A stretch of 22,852 nt of DNA from an uncultured Sutterella sp. (GCA_900770335.1 CAAGKD010000165.1:1-22852); one strand, 5' to 3'; shown: positions 1-8,436, counted from the first letter of the stretch. Notes: generated by a model not told the origin, from the letters alone. Translations and numbers: made by a program.

Positions 1-1184
1 AGGGAAGGATCGCGAGCACCGGCCCGAAGATCTCCTCCTGAGCGATCCGCATGCGGGGCGGACGTCCGAGAAGATCGTGGGCTTGACGAACCAGCCTTTC
101 GCCGGGGCGTCCGGGACGCCGCCCGTGACGAGGCGCGCGCCTTCGGCAATTCCGAGCTCGACGTAGCGCTTCACGGTCTCATACTGGGCCTTCGACGCGA
201 CCGGACCGATCCGCGTCGCGGGATCCTGCGGGTCGCCGACGGGGTACTGCTCGAGGGTCTTGACGAGCAGGGCCTCGATCTCGGCGAGCCGCGCGCGCGG
301 AGCGATGAGGCGCGAGAGCGCCGTGCAGTCTGCCCGGTGTTGAGCATGATCGAGTTGAGAAGGAGCGGGGCGGCCGGGGCGTAGTCGGGGGCGCCGGGGA
401 GTCACACGCACGGGGACTTGCCGCCGAGCTCGAGGCTGATGCGCTTCACCGACTCGAGCGCCTTCTGCGCGAGCGCGACGCCGACCGCGGTCGAGCCCGT
501 GAAGGAGATCATCCCGACCTTGGGCTCCTCGGCGAGGCGCGCGCCCGCGCGGCTGCCTCGGCCCGAGACCAGATTGACGGCGCCCTTCGGGAACCCCGCG
601 CGGCGGAAGGCCTCCATCATGAGGCAGGCCGTGAGCGGCGTCGCCTGGCTGGGCTTCAAGACCACCGTGTTGCCGGTGAGAAGCGCCGGGACGACCTTCT
701 GGACGATCTGCCCGAGGGGGTAGTTCCAGGGCGTCACGCAACCGATGACGCCGATCGGCTCGCGCGTCACGGTCGAGGCGGGGAAGGATTCCACGAACTT
801 CACCTTCGCGACCTCCTCGATGTACGAGGCGATGCGGACGAACTGGTAGTCGCAGTGCGCGCTCGCGGCGAAGGAGACGGGCGCGCCGAGCTCGAGAACC
901 TCGAGCGCGATGATCGCCTCGCGCATGCCGCGGAAGATCTCGAGGAACTTGCGCATGAGCTCGCGCCGGGTCTCGAGGGGCGTCGCCGCCCAGTCCGGGA
1001 ACGCCCGGTCCGCGGCCTCGACCGCGCGGGAGACGTCCTCGACCGTTCCGTCCGGAATCCGGGCGAAATGCTCGAGCGTGGCGGGGTTCTCGACCTCGAT
1101 AAAGGCGTCGGACGTCGATGGCGTCCACTCGCCGTCGATGAACTGCTTCTCAAAGAGCGGCTTGAATTCGGCGAAGTTTTCCAT
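1..1184 (-). pseudogene. aldehyde dehydrogenase, disrupted and cut by the window edge
   Basis: NAD(P)-dependent aldehyde dehydrogenase, which oxidises an aldehyde to the acid in the cytosol; the substrate cannot be told. Reading leftward from ATG 1184 (AAGG 8 bases upstream), the first frame shows the Rossmann-region motif TPWNYPLGQI near residue 150, the nucleotide-loop motif FTGSTAVG and the general-base motif LELGGKSP. It then meets TGA at 402-404. The same frame continues to the active-site motif NTGQT, where one base is missing near 327/328; the next frame then reads the catalytic Cys and a normal stretch. A second missing base near 53 is needed to reach the EEIFGPV motif. The C-terminus lies beyond base 1. 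One stop and two -1 shifts within about 370 bases point to a decayed gene or to poor sequence near a contig end. The terminal part cannot be judged. The family call is secure; the pseudogene status is less so. Confidence 0.85.
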
Positions 1185-1348
1185 GGCGCATGCCTTTTCC
1201 CGAAGGGAGGGGCGGCTCACGGCCGGAGGCCGCGGGCCGCAGGGGAGCTGATGAGGAAAAGGATATGCCGGAGTGATCCCGAGGGCCCCGCCCGAAGCGC
1301 GCGTCCGGGCTGACGCGCGTCAAGCAAGGGCTCGGCGGATGGAATGAG

Positions 1349-1389
1349 AAAAAAAAGCCCGGTCCGGCCATGGCGGCCGGATCGGGCTT
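1349..1389 (-). terminator. Rho-independent terminator of the fadL-type gene
   Basis: Bases 1355-1369 pair with 1375-1389 as a 15-bp stem with one G-U pair and a 5-base loop. On the minus-strand transcript the stem runs straight into eight U residues (the A run at 1349-1356). It lies about 50 bases past the stop codon of the porin gene, so it ends that transcript. Confidence 0.93.
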
Positions 1390-1438
1390 CCCGAAAGCTT
1401 GCTTTCGCGAGGGAGCTGCGGTTCCCCCGTGCGCTTCA

Positions 1439-2767
1439 TCAGAAGCGGTACTGCATCTGCACGCCGAGGAGGTAGGCGTCCATCTTGCGGTAGTGGGCGA
1501 CCTCTTCACCAGTGGTGCGGCTGTAGAGCGAGCGCTCATGCACGCCATGGAGGTGCGCGAAGCCGATGTCCGTCTGGAAGTCCTTCGTCCAGTGGAAGGA
1601 CGAGCCGATCGCGAACCACCAGCGGTCGGCGTCCGGAATGAGCGCCGTGCGCTTCTTGGAGTCGCCGATGGCGGAGGTCTCGTAGGCGATGCCGCCGCGC
1701 AGGGTCCAGAAGGAGTTCACGCGCAGGTCGTAGCCGAGGGAGTAGAGGTACGTGTCCTCCCAGTTGTTCTCGATGTTGGCCATCTTGCCGAGCGCCTGGC
1801 CGACGAAGGGATTGAGATCAGAAACCTGGCTCATGTCGACGCCTTCGGTCTTGAGCGACTTGAAGCTCGACCAGTCGGCCCAGCGGAAGGTCGCGTAGAG
1901 GCTCAGGTAGTCGTTGACGTCCCAGGCGGCGTTGAACATCGCCCAGGCCGGGCCGGAGACGGTGACGGAGGCGTCGCGGCTGCCGGAGAGAAGTCCGTCA
2001 AGCGACATGCCGGGACGGAATTGGGTGGCGGTGACGCCGGAGGCCTCGGTCTTGAGCGTGCCGTCCGTGGCGTGCTTCGTCTCGGAGCGGTAGGAGATGC
2101 CGAAGCGAAGATTGTCAAGAGGCGCCCACATCAGGCCGACGTTGAAGCCCCAGGTGAAGTTGTCGGCGGAGTATTCGTTGTGAACCGTTCCCTGCATCTG
2201 ACCGCCCGTGAGGTGAGCCATGTCAGCCGTCACGCCGAACTTGGCGTCAACGTACTGGAGGGCGATGCCCGCGCCGATGGAGATCTTGTCCGTGGCCTTC
2301 CAGGCGAAGTTCGGGTTGAAGTTGATCACGGTGATCTTGGCGTCCGTGCCGAGCTCGCTGTGCGCCCAGTCCTTGTCGTAGTTGGTGGCGAGACCGAACG
2401 GAACGGTGATCGACAGGCCCACCCAGGTCGAGTCGTTGATCTGGTGCGTGATGAAGCCGTGGGGGATGATCTCCTCCTTGGCGCGGCCGTTCTCCTTGTA
2501 GTCGCCGTCGTCGCCGCGAAGATCAAGATTGAGGCCGACGCCGATTGCACCGAGCTGAACCTGCGTGCCGGGATGAAGCGTCATCGTGGCCGGGTTGTAG
2601 TAGATGCCCGAGACGTCCGTGCCATCGACGCCGATGCCGGCGTAGGCGCGGCCCAGGGCGAGGGCGGACTGTTCGGTGAGCTGGAAGCCGGCGGCATGGG
2701 CCGTCGAGGCGAAGGCGGAGGCGACGGCCAGGGCCGTCGCGGCGATCTTGAGGTTCGTGCGGATCAC
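1439..2767 (-). CDS. fadL: FadL-family outer-membrane transport protein
   Basis: Outer-membrane beta-barrel of the FadL/TodX family, which lets long-chain fatty acids or other hydrophobic compounds cross the outer membrane. The 442-residue protein begins with a signal peptide (basic start, alanine-rich core, cleavage after AFASTAHA). The mature N-terminus, AGFQLTEQSALALGRAYAG, is typical of the family hatch segment and is followed by the NPA motif in YYNPATMT. The rest has alternating aromatic/polar strands and ends in MQYRF, with the terminal Phe expected of a barrel recognised by the BAM machinery. The start is GTG 2767, because AGGAGA sits 6-7 bases upstream and the signal peptide begins there; the frame stays open upstream but looks non-coding. 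It is a single gene with its own terminator. The substrate is not certain: FadL relatives also take aromatic hydrocarbons. Confidence 0.92.
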   Translation of the reverse strand: MIRTNLKIAATALAVASAFASTAHAAGFQLTEQSALALGRAYAGIGVDGTDVSGIYYNPATMTLHPGTQVQLGAIGVGLNLDLRGDDGDYKENGRAKEEIIPHGFITHQINDSTWVGLSITVPFGLATNYDKDWAHSELGTDAKITVINFNPNFAWKATDKISIGAGIALQYVDAKFGVTADMAHLTGGQMQGTVHNEYSADNFTWGFNVGLMWAPLDNLRFGISYRSETKHATDGTLKTEASGVTATQFRPGMSLDGLLSGSRDASVTVSGPAWAMFNAAWDVNDYLSLYATFRWADWSSFKSLKTEGVDMSQVSDLNPFVGQALGKMANIENNWEDTYLYSLGYDLRVNSFWTLRGGIAYETSAIGDSKKRTALIPDADRWWFAIGSSFHWTKDFQTDIGFAHLHGVHERSLYSRTTGEEVAHYRKMDAYLLGVQMQYRF

Positions 2768-3222
2768 GAGTGTCTCCTGGAAATCGAAAGCTTTGAGAGT
2801 TTCTCTTGAGCGGCTTGACCGAAGGGTTCCCGGACCGCTCCTCTTATGAATTCCGCGCATTCTGCGGGACAAAAAACGACGCAAACGCCCTCAAAACCAA
2901 GGGTAAACCCTTATATCGCTGCGCCCTAGCACGAAGGGATGATCCGGGAGATCGTCGTGCAAGGACGATCATTTGATTGATAACAAAGAAAAATTCTAGA
3001 GGCGTGAGAGCGGGGCGTACCGCATCGGATGATCCGAGGTGCGCAAAGGGGCTAATCCGAAAAAGTTGGGGTGACCCCGGCTGCAACGGCCCTTCTGCGG
3101 GGCGGGCGGACCGCAAGGAGGGCGCCGCGACTGCATGCGGGAGGAAATCCGCAGTTCGCCGCGGCTTGCGTTCCCGCTAGACTCATCGCTTCAGACAAGC
3201 TCTTCGCAAGCGAGGCGCAGCG
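2768..3222. promoter_or_regulatory. divergent intergenic region between fadL and ispDF
   Basis: No believable gene lies in these 455 bases; the open frames have poor composition. It must hold the promoters of both flanking genes. The part at 2880-3000 is clearly more A+T-rich than the surroundings. A perfect 7-bp inverted repeat, GATCGTC/GACGATC with a 7-base spacer, lies at 2950-2970 and could be an operator. I could not fix a convincing -35/-10 pair on either strand. Confidence 0.5.
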
Positions 3223-4452
3223 ATGCCCGAAAGCCAGAACACTCAGAACTTCTCGGAGGTCCGGAAGACCCGGCTCTTCGCCCTCATCCCCGCGGCCGGC
3301 GTCGGCCGCCGCATGGGGAGCGCGAGCCCCAAGCAGTACATGCCTGTCGCCGGCGCGCCGATGCTCGTGCAGACCGTGCGCGCGCTCGAGCGCGTGGAGC
3401 GGATCGAGCGGATCTTCATCGTCGTGAGCGCGCAGGACCATGAGATCGACGCGCTCGCCTCCGGGTTCTCCGAGCGCGTCACGGTGCTTCGCGCGGGCGG
3501 CGCCGAGCGCGCCGAGAGCGTTCTCGGAGGCCTCATGGCCTCCGGGATGCCCGAGGACGCCTGGATGCTCGTGCACGACGCCGCGCGCCCCTGCGTGCGG
3601 CCTTCGGAGATCGCGCACCTGATCGACGAGATCCTCGGCGCCTCCTCCATCGCCGGCGAGCGCCCGGCGGGCGGCATCCTCGCGGTTCCGATGGCCGACA
3701 CCGTCAAGCGAGCCGACGCGAACGGGATGATCCTCGAGACCGTTCCGAGGAAGAACCTCTGGCGCGCCGCGACGCCGCAGCTTTTTCAAGCGGGGGTGCT
3801 GCTCAAGGCGCTCTCGGGGCCGCTCGAGGGCGTCACGGACGAGGCGAGCGCCGTCGAGCGGCTCGGGCTTGCCGTGCGCGTCGTCTCGTGCCGCTCGACC
3901 AACATCAAGGTGACCGAACCCGGCGACGACCGGATCGCGGAGCTTCTTCTTGGAGACAACGCCATGACGCTTCCTGACATTCGCGTCGGACAGGGCTACG
4001 ACTCGCACCGCTTGGTCGAGGGGCGGCCCCTCATCCTGGGCGGCGTGCGGATTCCGTTTGAAAAGGGCCTCGACGGGCACTCGGACGCCGACGTGCTCCT
4101 GCACGCCGTGACGGACGCGATCCTCGGCGCCGCGGCGCTCGGGGACATCGGACAGCACTTTCCGCCCTCGGACCCCAAATGGAAGGGCGCGGACAGCGCG
4201 AAGCTACTCGAGGCGGTCGTCGCGCTCACGAAGGCCGAGGGCTGGACGATCCTCAACGTCGACGCGACCCTCGTTGCGGAGCGCCCGAAGATCGGCCCGC
4301 ACATGCCTGCGATTCGAGCCCGGCTCGCCGAGATCCTCGGCGTCGCGCCGGGACGCGTGAGCGTCAAGGCCAAGACCAACGAGCGCATGGACGACGTAGG
4401 CCGTGAGGCGGGCATGATGGCGCACGCCGCGGCGCTCCTCGGCCGCGTCTGA
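3223..4452 (+). CDS. ispDF: bifunctional IspD/IspF of the MEP isoprenoid pathway
   Basis: Fused enzyme for two non-consecutive steps of the methylerythritol phosphate pathway. The IspD half (about residues 1-245) converts MEP and CTP to CDP-methylerythritol; it shows the CTP-binding motif PAAGVGRRMGSASPKQY, HDAARPCV and the closing TEPGDDRIAELLL. The IspF half (from about 248) makes the cyclic diphosphate; it shows GQGYDSHRL, the metal-binding DGHSDADVLLHAV and GDIGQHFPPSD. The reading frame is continuous over 409 residues, so this is a true fusion. An in-frame ATG at 3964 (Met248) has GGAGA 7 bases upstream and could also give free IspF. ATG 3223 is the only start that keeps the full IspD domain, although its ribosome site is weak. 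trmJ follows after 196 bases. Confidence 0.96.
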   Translation: MPESQNTQNFSEVRKTRLFALIPAAGVGRRMGSASPKQYMPVAGAPMLVQTVRALERVERIERIFIVVSAQDHEIDALASGFSERVTVLRAGGAERAESVLGGLMASGMPEDAWMLVHDAARPCVRPSEIAHLIDEILGASSIAGERPAGGILAVPMADTVKRADANGMILETVPRKNLWRAATPQLFQAGVLLKALSGPLEGVTDEASAVERLGLAVRVVSCRSTNIKVTEPGDDRIAELLLGDNAMTLPDIRVGQGYDSHRLVEGRPLILGGVRIPFEKGLDGHSDADVLLHAVTDAILGAAALGDIGQHFPPSDPKWKGADSAKLLEAVVALTKAEGWTILNVDATLVAERPKIGPHMPAIRARLAEILGVAPGRVSVKAKTNERMDDVGREAGMMAHAAALLGRV

Positions 4453-4648
4453 CCTTCATCGCTCACTGCGGGCTCGCCCGGAACCCGTGCGTGCGCCCCG
4501 AAAGAATGCGCGGCGGCTCGCGGCCGCACGCGCGCGTCCGTAAAATGGCGGGGCCGCTTTCAGAGCGCGTCCGGACATCAGGGTTTTCTCGCATGCATGA
4601 AACGCCTTCGGATGCGTCGATTCATTTTTCCGAAGGAAGCATTCCGAA

Positions 4649-5473
4649 ATGCAGCAGACGCCCCGGCGCTCCTCGCGCGTGCGCTTCATCCTCTGCGAGC
4701 CCGCGCATCCGGGCAACATCGGCTCGGCCGCGCGAGCCGTCAAGACGATGGGCTTTCGCGACCTGCGGGTCGTCGCGCCCCGGGAGCCCGAGTACCGCAC
4801 GCACCCCGAGGCGGTCGCGTACGCGACGAGCTCCGTGGACGTGCTCGAGGCCTCGCGCATGCACGCGACGCTCGCCGAGGCCCTTGAGGGCGTCACCTTC
4901 GCCTGGGCCATGACGGGCTACGACCGCCAGTACGGCCCGAAGCTCTCGCCCATGCGGGAGGCCGCGGGAAAGGCCGTCGCCTGGCTCGACCAGATGCCCG
5001 GCGACCTCGCGTTCGTCTTCGGCACCGAACGAAGCGGCATGACGAACGAGGAGATCATGCTCTGTCAGGGGTGCGCGGCGATTCCCGCCGATCCCGAGAG
5101 TCCGAGCCTCAACCTCTCCCAGGCCGTGCAGATCGCCGCCTACGAGATGCAGATGTCGCTCCTGTCGGCCGAGGGCCGCGAGGGCGAGCTCTACGACTGG
5201 CAGGGGCGGTTCGAGGGCGACGCGCCTGCGTCGAGCGATGCGATCGAGGGGTTCTACGGGCACTGGGAGGAGGCGATGGCCGCCTGCGGCTATCACGATC
5301 CGAAGAATCCCCGCCACCTCATGGACATGACGCGCCGGATCTTCTCGCGCTCGGGACTCTCCGTCAACGAGATCGCCCTCCTGCGCGGCATCTGCGCCGC
5401 GATCATCCGCCCCAAGGCCGAGCGGATCGGCAGCAAGCGGGGCGCGTCCGGCCAAACGGGCGGAAAGCGTTGA
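4649..5473 (+). CDS. trmJ: tRNA (cytidine/uridine-2'-O-)-methyltransferase TrmJ
   Basis: SPOUT-class methyltransferase that uses S-adenosylmethionine to methylate the ribose 2'-OH at position 32 of certain tRNAs. The 274-residue protein has the family motifs in order: NIGSAARAVKTMGF from residue 23, FGTERSGM near 124, and SLNLSQAVQIAAYE near 153, which form the knotted cofactor pocket. A helical tail of about 100 residues follows, longer than the bare SPOUT core and usual for TrmJ. The start at 4649 is supported by AAGGAAG about 9 bases upstream. It lies between ispDF and cysE on the same strand. In many proteobacteria trmJ neighbours cysE or suhB, which fits. I saw nothing odd in the reading frame. 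Confidence 0.93.
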   Translation: MQQTPRRSSRVRFILCEPAHPGNIGSAARAVKTMGFRDLRVVAPREPEYRTHPEAVAYATSSVDVLEASRMHATLAEALEGVTFAWAMTGYDRQYGPKLSPMREAAGKAVAWLDQMPGDLAFVFGTERSGMTNEEIMLCQGCAAIPADPESPSLNLSQAVQIAAYEMQMSLLSAEGREGELYDWQGRFEGDAPASSDAIEGFYGHWEEAMAACGYHDPKNPRHLMDMTRRIFSRSGLSVNEIALLRGICAAIIRPKAERIGSKRGASGQTGGKR

Positions 5474-5592
5474 TTTCTCTCGGCTTGACAAAGAGCTGAG
5501 CGCTCACTTCACAACCTTACAACCGGTCCCTGCGCAGACGTTCTCGGGCGGGGGCCTTCGCAATGTCGAACAGCAAGAGAGAGGCATCCCGG

Positions 5593-6510
5593 ATGGGAAT
5601 CTTCAGCGAAGCGCGCGAGCTCATCGCGACGATCAAGGAAAAGGACCCGGCGGCGCACAACTCCGCCGAGATCATCTTCGCCTATCCGGGCTTTCATGCG
5701 GTGATGATCCATCGCGTCGCCCACTGGTGCCGCATGCAGGGCTGGGAGGGCTTCGCGCGCTGGATCTCCCACGTCGGGCGCTTCCTCACCGGCATCGAGA
5801 TTCATCCGGGCGCGAAGATCGGCCGGAGGGTCTTCATCGACCACGGCATGGGCGTCGTGATCGGCGAGACCGCCGAGGTGGGCGACGACTGCACGATCTA
5901 CCACGGCGTCACCCTGGGCGGCACGTCCCTCACGAAGGGCGCCAAGCGACACCCGACGCTCGGCCGGAACGTCGTCGTCGGCGCGGGCGCCAAGGTTCTC
6001 GGCGCCTTCACGGTCGAGGACGACGCGCAGATCGGCTCGAACGCCGTCGTCGTGAAGCCCGTTCCCGCGGGCTCGACCGTGATGGGCGTTCCGGGTCGGA
6101 TCGGACAGAGAAAGACCGCGCCGAAGCCGGGCGACGCGCCCTCGGCCGAGGCCGGGAAGGCTTCCGATGCGGCCTCGAAGGCGGAGGCGAAGCCCTTCCA
6201 CGCCTACGGCGTCGAGGCGGGCGACCGCGATCCCTACGCTTCGTCGATCCTCGAGCTCGTGCGCGTCGTCGAGGCGCAGAGCGAGGAGATCCGGCGGCTT
6301 TCCGACGAGCTTCGGGCGATGGGCGGCAAGCTCGCGGCCGAGGAGCCGGCGGCGGACGTGCGCTTTGACCGCACGAAGCTCTGGGCCTCGGCGAGGACGG
6401 CTGCGGGCCATGCGTACGAGGCGAATGCGGCTCATCCAGAGGATTCGACGGACTCGACGGAATCGGGTGACGCTCGAAAGCAGGCGCTCACTCACAAGAC
6501 GAGAGCCTGA
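5593..6510 (+). CDS. cysE: serine O-acetyltransferase with a long C-terminal tail
   Basis: Transfers acetyl from acetyl-CoA to L-serine, giving O-acetylserine for cysteine synthesis. The core (to about residue 180) has the short helical N-terminus of the EpsC/SrpH-like form, then a left-handed beta-helix of hexapeptide repeats. Motifs are GIEIHPGAKIGRRVFIDHG, which carries the catalytic His, then IGETAEVGDD and YHGVTLGGTS. ATG 5593 is preferred: GAGAGG lies about 8 bases upstream and the protein then aligns with short family members. ATG 5563 is in frame and would add ten residues. Beyond the core are about 125 residues that the family normally lacks: an Ala/Lys/Pro linker, a probable coiled coil (LELVRVVEAQSEEIRRLSDE) and an Asp/Ser/Thr-rich end. 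Its codon use matches the core, so it is unlikely to be run-on translation. Confidence 0.92.
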   Translation: MGIFSEARELIATIKEKDPAAHNSAEIIFAYPGFHAVMIHRVAHWCRMQGWEGFARWISHVGRFLTGIEIHPGAKIGRRVFIDHGMGVVIGETAEVGDDCTIYHGVTLGGTSLTKGAKRHPTLGRNVVVGAGAKVLGAFTVEDDAQIGSNAVVVKPVPAGSTVMGVPGRIGQRKTAPKPGDAPSAEAGKASDAASKAEAKPFHAYGVEAGDRDPYASSILELVRVVEAQSEEIRRLSDELRAMGGKLAAEEPAADVRFDRTKLWASARTAAGHAYEANAAHPEDSTDSTESGDARKQALTHKTRA

Positions 6511-6587
6511 GGCGGCGCGAGCGCCAGGCGTGATCCAAACGGCAGGAGCGCTCTTTTCACCGGGTTTCCACGGGACTTCGAAGAAGA

Positions 6588-6618
6588 GAATGATTATCAT
6601 ATATAATGATAATCATTC
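6588..6618. promoter_or_regulatory. Fur box upstream of the second hutW-like gene
   Basis: A perfect 13-bp inverted repeat, GAATGATTATCAT/ATGATAATCATTC, lies at 6588-6600 and 6606-6618 around a 5-base AT spacer. It matches the Fur consensus built from GATAAT/ATTATC units. It stands 30 bases before ATG 6649 in an A+T-rich island inside GC-rich DNA. Iron-bound Fur would be expected to repress the gene; promoter elements probably overlap the box. Confidence 0.92.
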
Positions 6619-6648
6619 TCATTTCTCATTATTCCTCGGAGCCCCGGC

Positions 6649-8115
6649 ATGAGCGAATTCGTTGAAGAGCCCCTCGCCGCGCGAACCCAGTCCCAGGCGG
6701 GATGGATCGCGCAGCTCCCGAAGCATTCCGGCGACGCGCGCCTGTGCACCTTCGAAGCGCCCGCTGCCGGCGCCGTCAGGCGCTTCAGTCCCGAGACCGC
6801 GCTTGGGCCCGTCGCCGCCATTCTCCTTTCGGACCTTCTCGAGCGCACGCGCCGCGGGGATGCCGTCGCGGAGATCCGCGTCCCCTTCTGCGAGACGAAA
6901 TGCGACGGGTGCGGGTGCTGGCAGAACGAATACCGCGAGCTCGAGAGCAGCCGCTACGCCGACGCGGTCGTGCGCGAGATCGCCGAGTGGGCCGAGTCCG
7001 AGGCGCTCTCCGGAGCCCCCGTGAGGGCGCTGCGGATCGGCGGAGGCAATCCCACGGCCTTGGAGGCCGTGGACCTGCTGAGGATACTTTCGGCCGCGAG
7101 GCGCCTGCTTCCGCTCTCGAACGACTGAGAGATCACGCTCGCCGCGCGCGCGCATCACTTTTCCGAAGACCGCATGGAGGCAGCGCTCGCCGGAGGCGTG
7201 ACGCGCTTCGTCTTCTCCGTGCGCTCCTTGAGCACGCCCGTGCGCCGCGCCATCGGCCGCGTCGAGAGCGGCCGCGAGGTTGCGGACCGCATCGAGCGCC
7301 TTCTGCGCTACGGCGAAGCCTCCGTCTCGGTCGAGCTCAACTACGGGCTCCCGGGGCAGTCGCTCGAAGTCTGGGAGAGCGATCTGAGGGAGGCCTCGGC
7401 CCTGCCGCTTGACAGCCTCATCGTTCGCGCCGCGGGCGAGCCTGACTTTGCGGGCGCTCCCGCGAAGACCTTCCGCGCGGCCGGCCGGGAGCTTCTTGCG
7501 GCGCAGCATGCGCTCGCCTGCAGCTTCCTGCCGCAGGAGGGCTGGGAGCGCCGCACGACGCTCGACTGGTCGCGCTCGGGTCGCGACCGTGCCCTTTTCG
7601 AATCCCTCGCCGCGGGTGACGCGGACCGGCTCGTCTTCGGGTCAGGGGCCTCGGGAAGGCTCTTCGGGTGGACCTATCGGCTCGATCCCGCGCTGAGCGA
7701 CTGGATGGGGGCGGTCTACTCGGGCGAGCGCGCCGTGAGCGAGCTCACCGAACCCGTCCGGCAGTGGCGCGTCCGGGCGCTCCTCGCGCGCGGGATCCGC
7801 GACGGCCGGCTCTCGCTCCATTCGATCGAGCGCGCGGCGGGCGTCATGCTGCTTCCCGTTCTGAGGCCTCTCCTTTCGAACTGGCGGGCCGCGGGGCTTC
7901 TCACCGGAGGCGAGGACTGGATGCGCTTCACGGACGCCGGGGCCTTCCATCAGAGCCGTCTCGCCGCGGCCGCTGACAGTTATCTCGAGGCGCGCGCCGA
8001 TGCGCTCGAGGAGCTTCCGCGCGGCACGGGCGTGACGCTCCGGCGCATGGCGCTTCCGATCATGCCCGCCGCCTCCTGGGAGGCGACGGAGGCGGGGCTC
8101 GCCGCGGCGTCGTGA
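6649..8115 (+). pseudogene. divergent HutW-like radical SAM protein, interrupted by in-frame UGA
   Basis: A paralogue of the HutW encoded at 16949-18715. ATG 6649 has GGAG 7 bases upstream. The radical SAM cluster motif CETKCDGC is intact at residues 81-88 inside VPFCETKC, followed by GGGNPT in place of GGGTPT. Codon 160 (7126-7128) is TGA; the same frame then stays open for 328 codons with clear homology: EITL, MEAALAGGVTRF, YGLPGQSLEVWESDLREA. HutW has Cys (C180) where the UGA stands, a TGC-to-TGA difference. The second half keeps the HutW order but varies key stretches, for example FGSGASG in place of FGCGAGG. A Fur box precedes it. It may be a recent nonsense mutant, a sequencing error or a readthrough gene. 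The function of an intact form is unknown; heme or porphyrin chemistry is a guess from homology. Confidence 0.8.
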
Positions 8116-8176
8116 CGCAGGACGCATCCGTGACGCTTTTTGGGGGGCGGCGCGGCTTTGAAAACGGCGAAGCGAT

Positions 8177-8217
8177 GAAAGCGGGGCGGCCGGAGGAATC
8201 CGGGGCGCCCCGCTTTC
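8177..8217. terminator. hairpin between convergent hutW-like gene and tonB
   Basis: Bases 8177-8188 pair perfectly with 8206-8217 (GAAAGCGGGGCG/CGCCCCGCTTTC). A nested CCGGA/TCCGG stem at 8190-8203 extends the hairpin to a GGAA tetraloop. It lies between two genes read toward each other and has no clear U run, so it is probably a bidirectional transcript end. Confidence 0.7.
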
Positions 8218-8256
8218 TCAAGCTTTCTCAAGAGTGAGGCCTCAGGCTTCAGGCCT

Positions 8257-8436
8257 TCAGAAAGAGAAGGTCGCCTGAGCCGAGCCGGTCACGCCGCGAC
8301 GGTCGCCGGCATATCCCTTGACGGAGAAGTCAAAGGACCACGGAGACGACGCGGAGGGCGACTCGATGCTCAGGGCGCGGGTCGACAGGATCGACGAGAC
8401 GGAGGCGTCCGCGTCGCCGTTCCAGACGTCGATGAA
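8257..8436 (-). other. 59-codon open extension of tonB beyond its UGA stop
   Basis: Directly after the tonB TGA (8437-8439) the same frame stays open for 59 codons to another TGA at 8257-8259. Third positions are G or C in 52 of the 59 codons, as in neighbouring genes. The text contains SFIDVWNG-like and SFDFSVKGYAGDRR segments and ends QATFSF. It has no ATG, and its only GTG is near the end, so it is not a separate gene. The operon hairpin follows 40 bases later. It may be a lost C-terminal segment or a readthrough product. Confidence 0.5.

Noticed and set aside
1370..2809. 479-codon plus-strand open frame
   Set aside because: It is the GC-rich shadow of the FadL gene; the minus strand has the signal peptide, family motifs, ribosome site and terminator.
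3052..4158. 368-codon minus-strand open frame
   Set aside because: Shadow of ispDF, with Arg/His-rich nonsense composition.
7126..7128. UGA as selenocysteine in the HutW-like gene
   Set aside because: The aligned Cys is not one of the three cluster ligands, no convincing stem-loop follows the UGA, and two other UGA interruptions in the window are not at Cys positions.
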